DNA of 64,000 bases, from positions 187,285 through 251,284 of the forward strand of contig VZTG01009368.1 in assembly GCA_013397845.1 (NCBI GenBank), in the 5' to 3' direction. Positions within the stretch are counted from its first letter, which is position 1. Every line of letters starts with the position of its first letter. This DNA comes from Melanocharis versteri (lineage: Eukaryota > Chordata > Aves > Passeriformes > Melanocharitidae). A program made the position numbers and the translations under genes. Below, one piece after another: positions 63,553 through 64,000 of this stretch. The notes under the pieces were generated by a model, which did not search any database, was not told where the DNA came from, and was given only the letters and a program-made list of their open reading frames with translations.

Positions 63553-64000
63553 TCAGCCACAGGCAAGGAAAGGCAGCTGGCAGCAGGCTGAGCAACATTC
63601 TATTCCAGAGCACAGGGTTGGGAAGGGGTTTACCGCTGAGAAATATATCACTGAGGCTTTCTCTTTGCTTTGGACGCAAAATGCCTTTCACAAATTGATT
63701 ATGTTTTTCCTAGCAGCCTTTCTCATATGTCCGCTCTACCAAAACTGTTCAGGTTTCTTGTATTCTTATGCGTGCTGCAATTCTCTGAGAGAGTATAGGG
63801 GGAGTGTCTGGGTTTTAGAGATATTTCAGAATTTTGGGATAATATCTTTTGCCTACAGGAGGTGAAATGGTAATGTTGACTCCGAATTTATGCTGTTGAG
63901 ATGCATCTTTGAAATTAGAGAAATCAGAAATATTTCAAATCAAAAACAAATTTCCATCAAATTTGAAATATTTTTGCCAAAAAAAATCAGTGTGAGAGGG
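63553..64000. other. Non-coding right flank
   Basis: Unique sequence after the duplicated block. The + strand frame 63416-63865 (149 codons) crosses from the block into this flank. In copy 1 the same frame is cut by the N, so it is not evidence of a gene. Confidence 0.5.

Noticed and set aside
63416..63865. A 149-codon + strand frame
   Set aside because: It crosses from the duplicated block into unique flank, shows no motif, and is of chance-level length.
1..64000. Defence system, CRISPR array, operon or phage-like cluster
   Set aside because: No regularly spaced repeats, no clustered ORFs with bacterial spacing, and all repeat evidence is vertebrate.

Overview
The window is vertebrate, almost certainly avian, non-coding DNA. 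It is AT-rich (very roughly 37-39% GC by eye), has no operon-like gene packing and very few interspersed repeats. The clearest lineage markers are a 5'-truncated CR1 LINE near 26.2-26.95 kb and a solo LTR at 30300-30645 whose polyadenylation/R region closely resembles that of the avian alpharetroviruses. Species cannot be read from the sequence. No gene of known function, tRNA, rRNA, CRISPR array or bacterial/phage-type system was found. The long six-frame ORFs are mostly what chance gives in 64 kb.

Layout. 1-9.7 kb: unique AT-rich DNA with a GC-richer open-frame island (about 1.64-2.23 kb, + strand) and the longest stop-free stretch of the window (minus strand, 2540-3133, 197 sense codons, product unrecognised). 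At 9694-9717 a run of 23 G ends in an N, which is an assembly break. 9.7-26 kb: unique DNA with simple repeats and a possible decayed LTR at 11.2-11.8 kb. 26.2-26.95 kb: CR1 on the minus strand. 28.9-34.4 kb: two well-formed candidate coding exons of an unidentified minus-strand gene (28953-29132 and 34231-34350, both phase 0, both bounded by good splice sites), with the solo LTR lying antisense between them. 35.0-35.35 kb: decayed reverse-transcriptase C-terminus of an old L2/CR1-type LINE. 42.4-43.6 kb: possible + strand lncRNA exons with poly(A) signals. 44.25 kb: a palindromic ancient-repeat fragment. 57.6-58.4 kb: three small tandem duplications around a CTCF-like motif.

59.0-63.55 kb: a 2.26-kb block occurs twice in direct tandem, the copies separated by exactly one N and about 1.3% different. 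This looks like an unmerged allelic contig overlap (false duplication) rather than a biological duplication.

No genes here can be shown to work together. If the candidate minus-strand exons are real, most of the window would be introns and flanks of one poorly known gene. I found no convincing undescribed biological system. The best leads are the orphan minus-strand ORF, the exon pair and the alpharetrovirus-like LTR.
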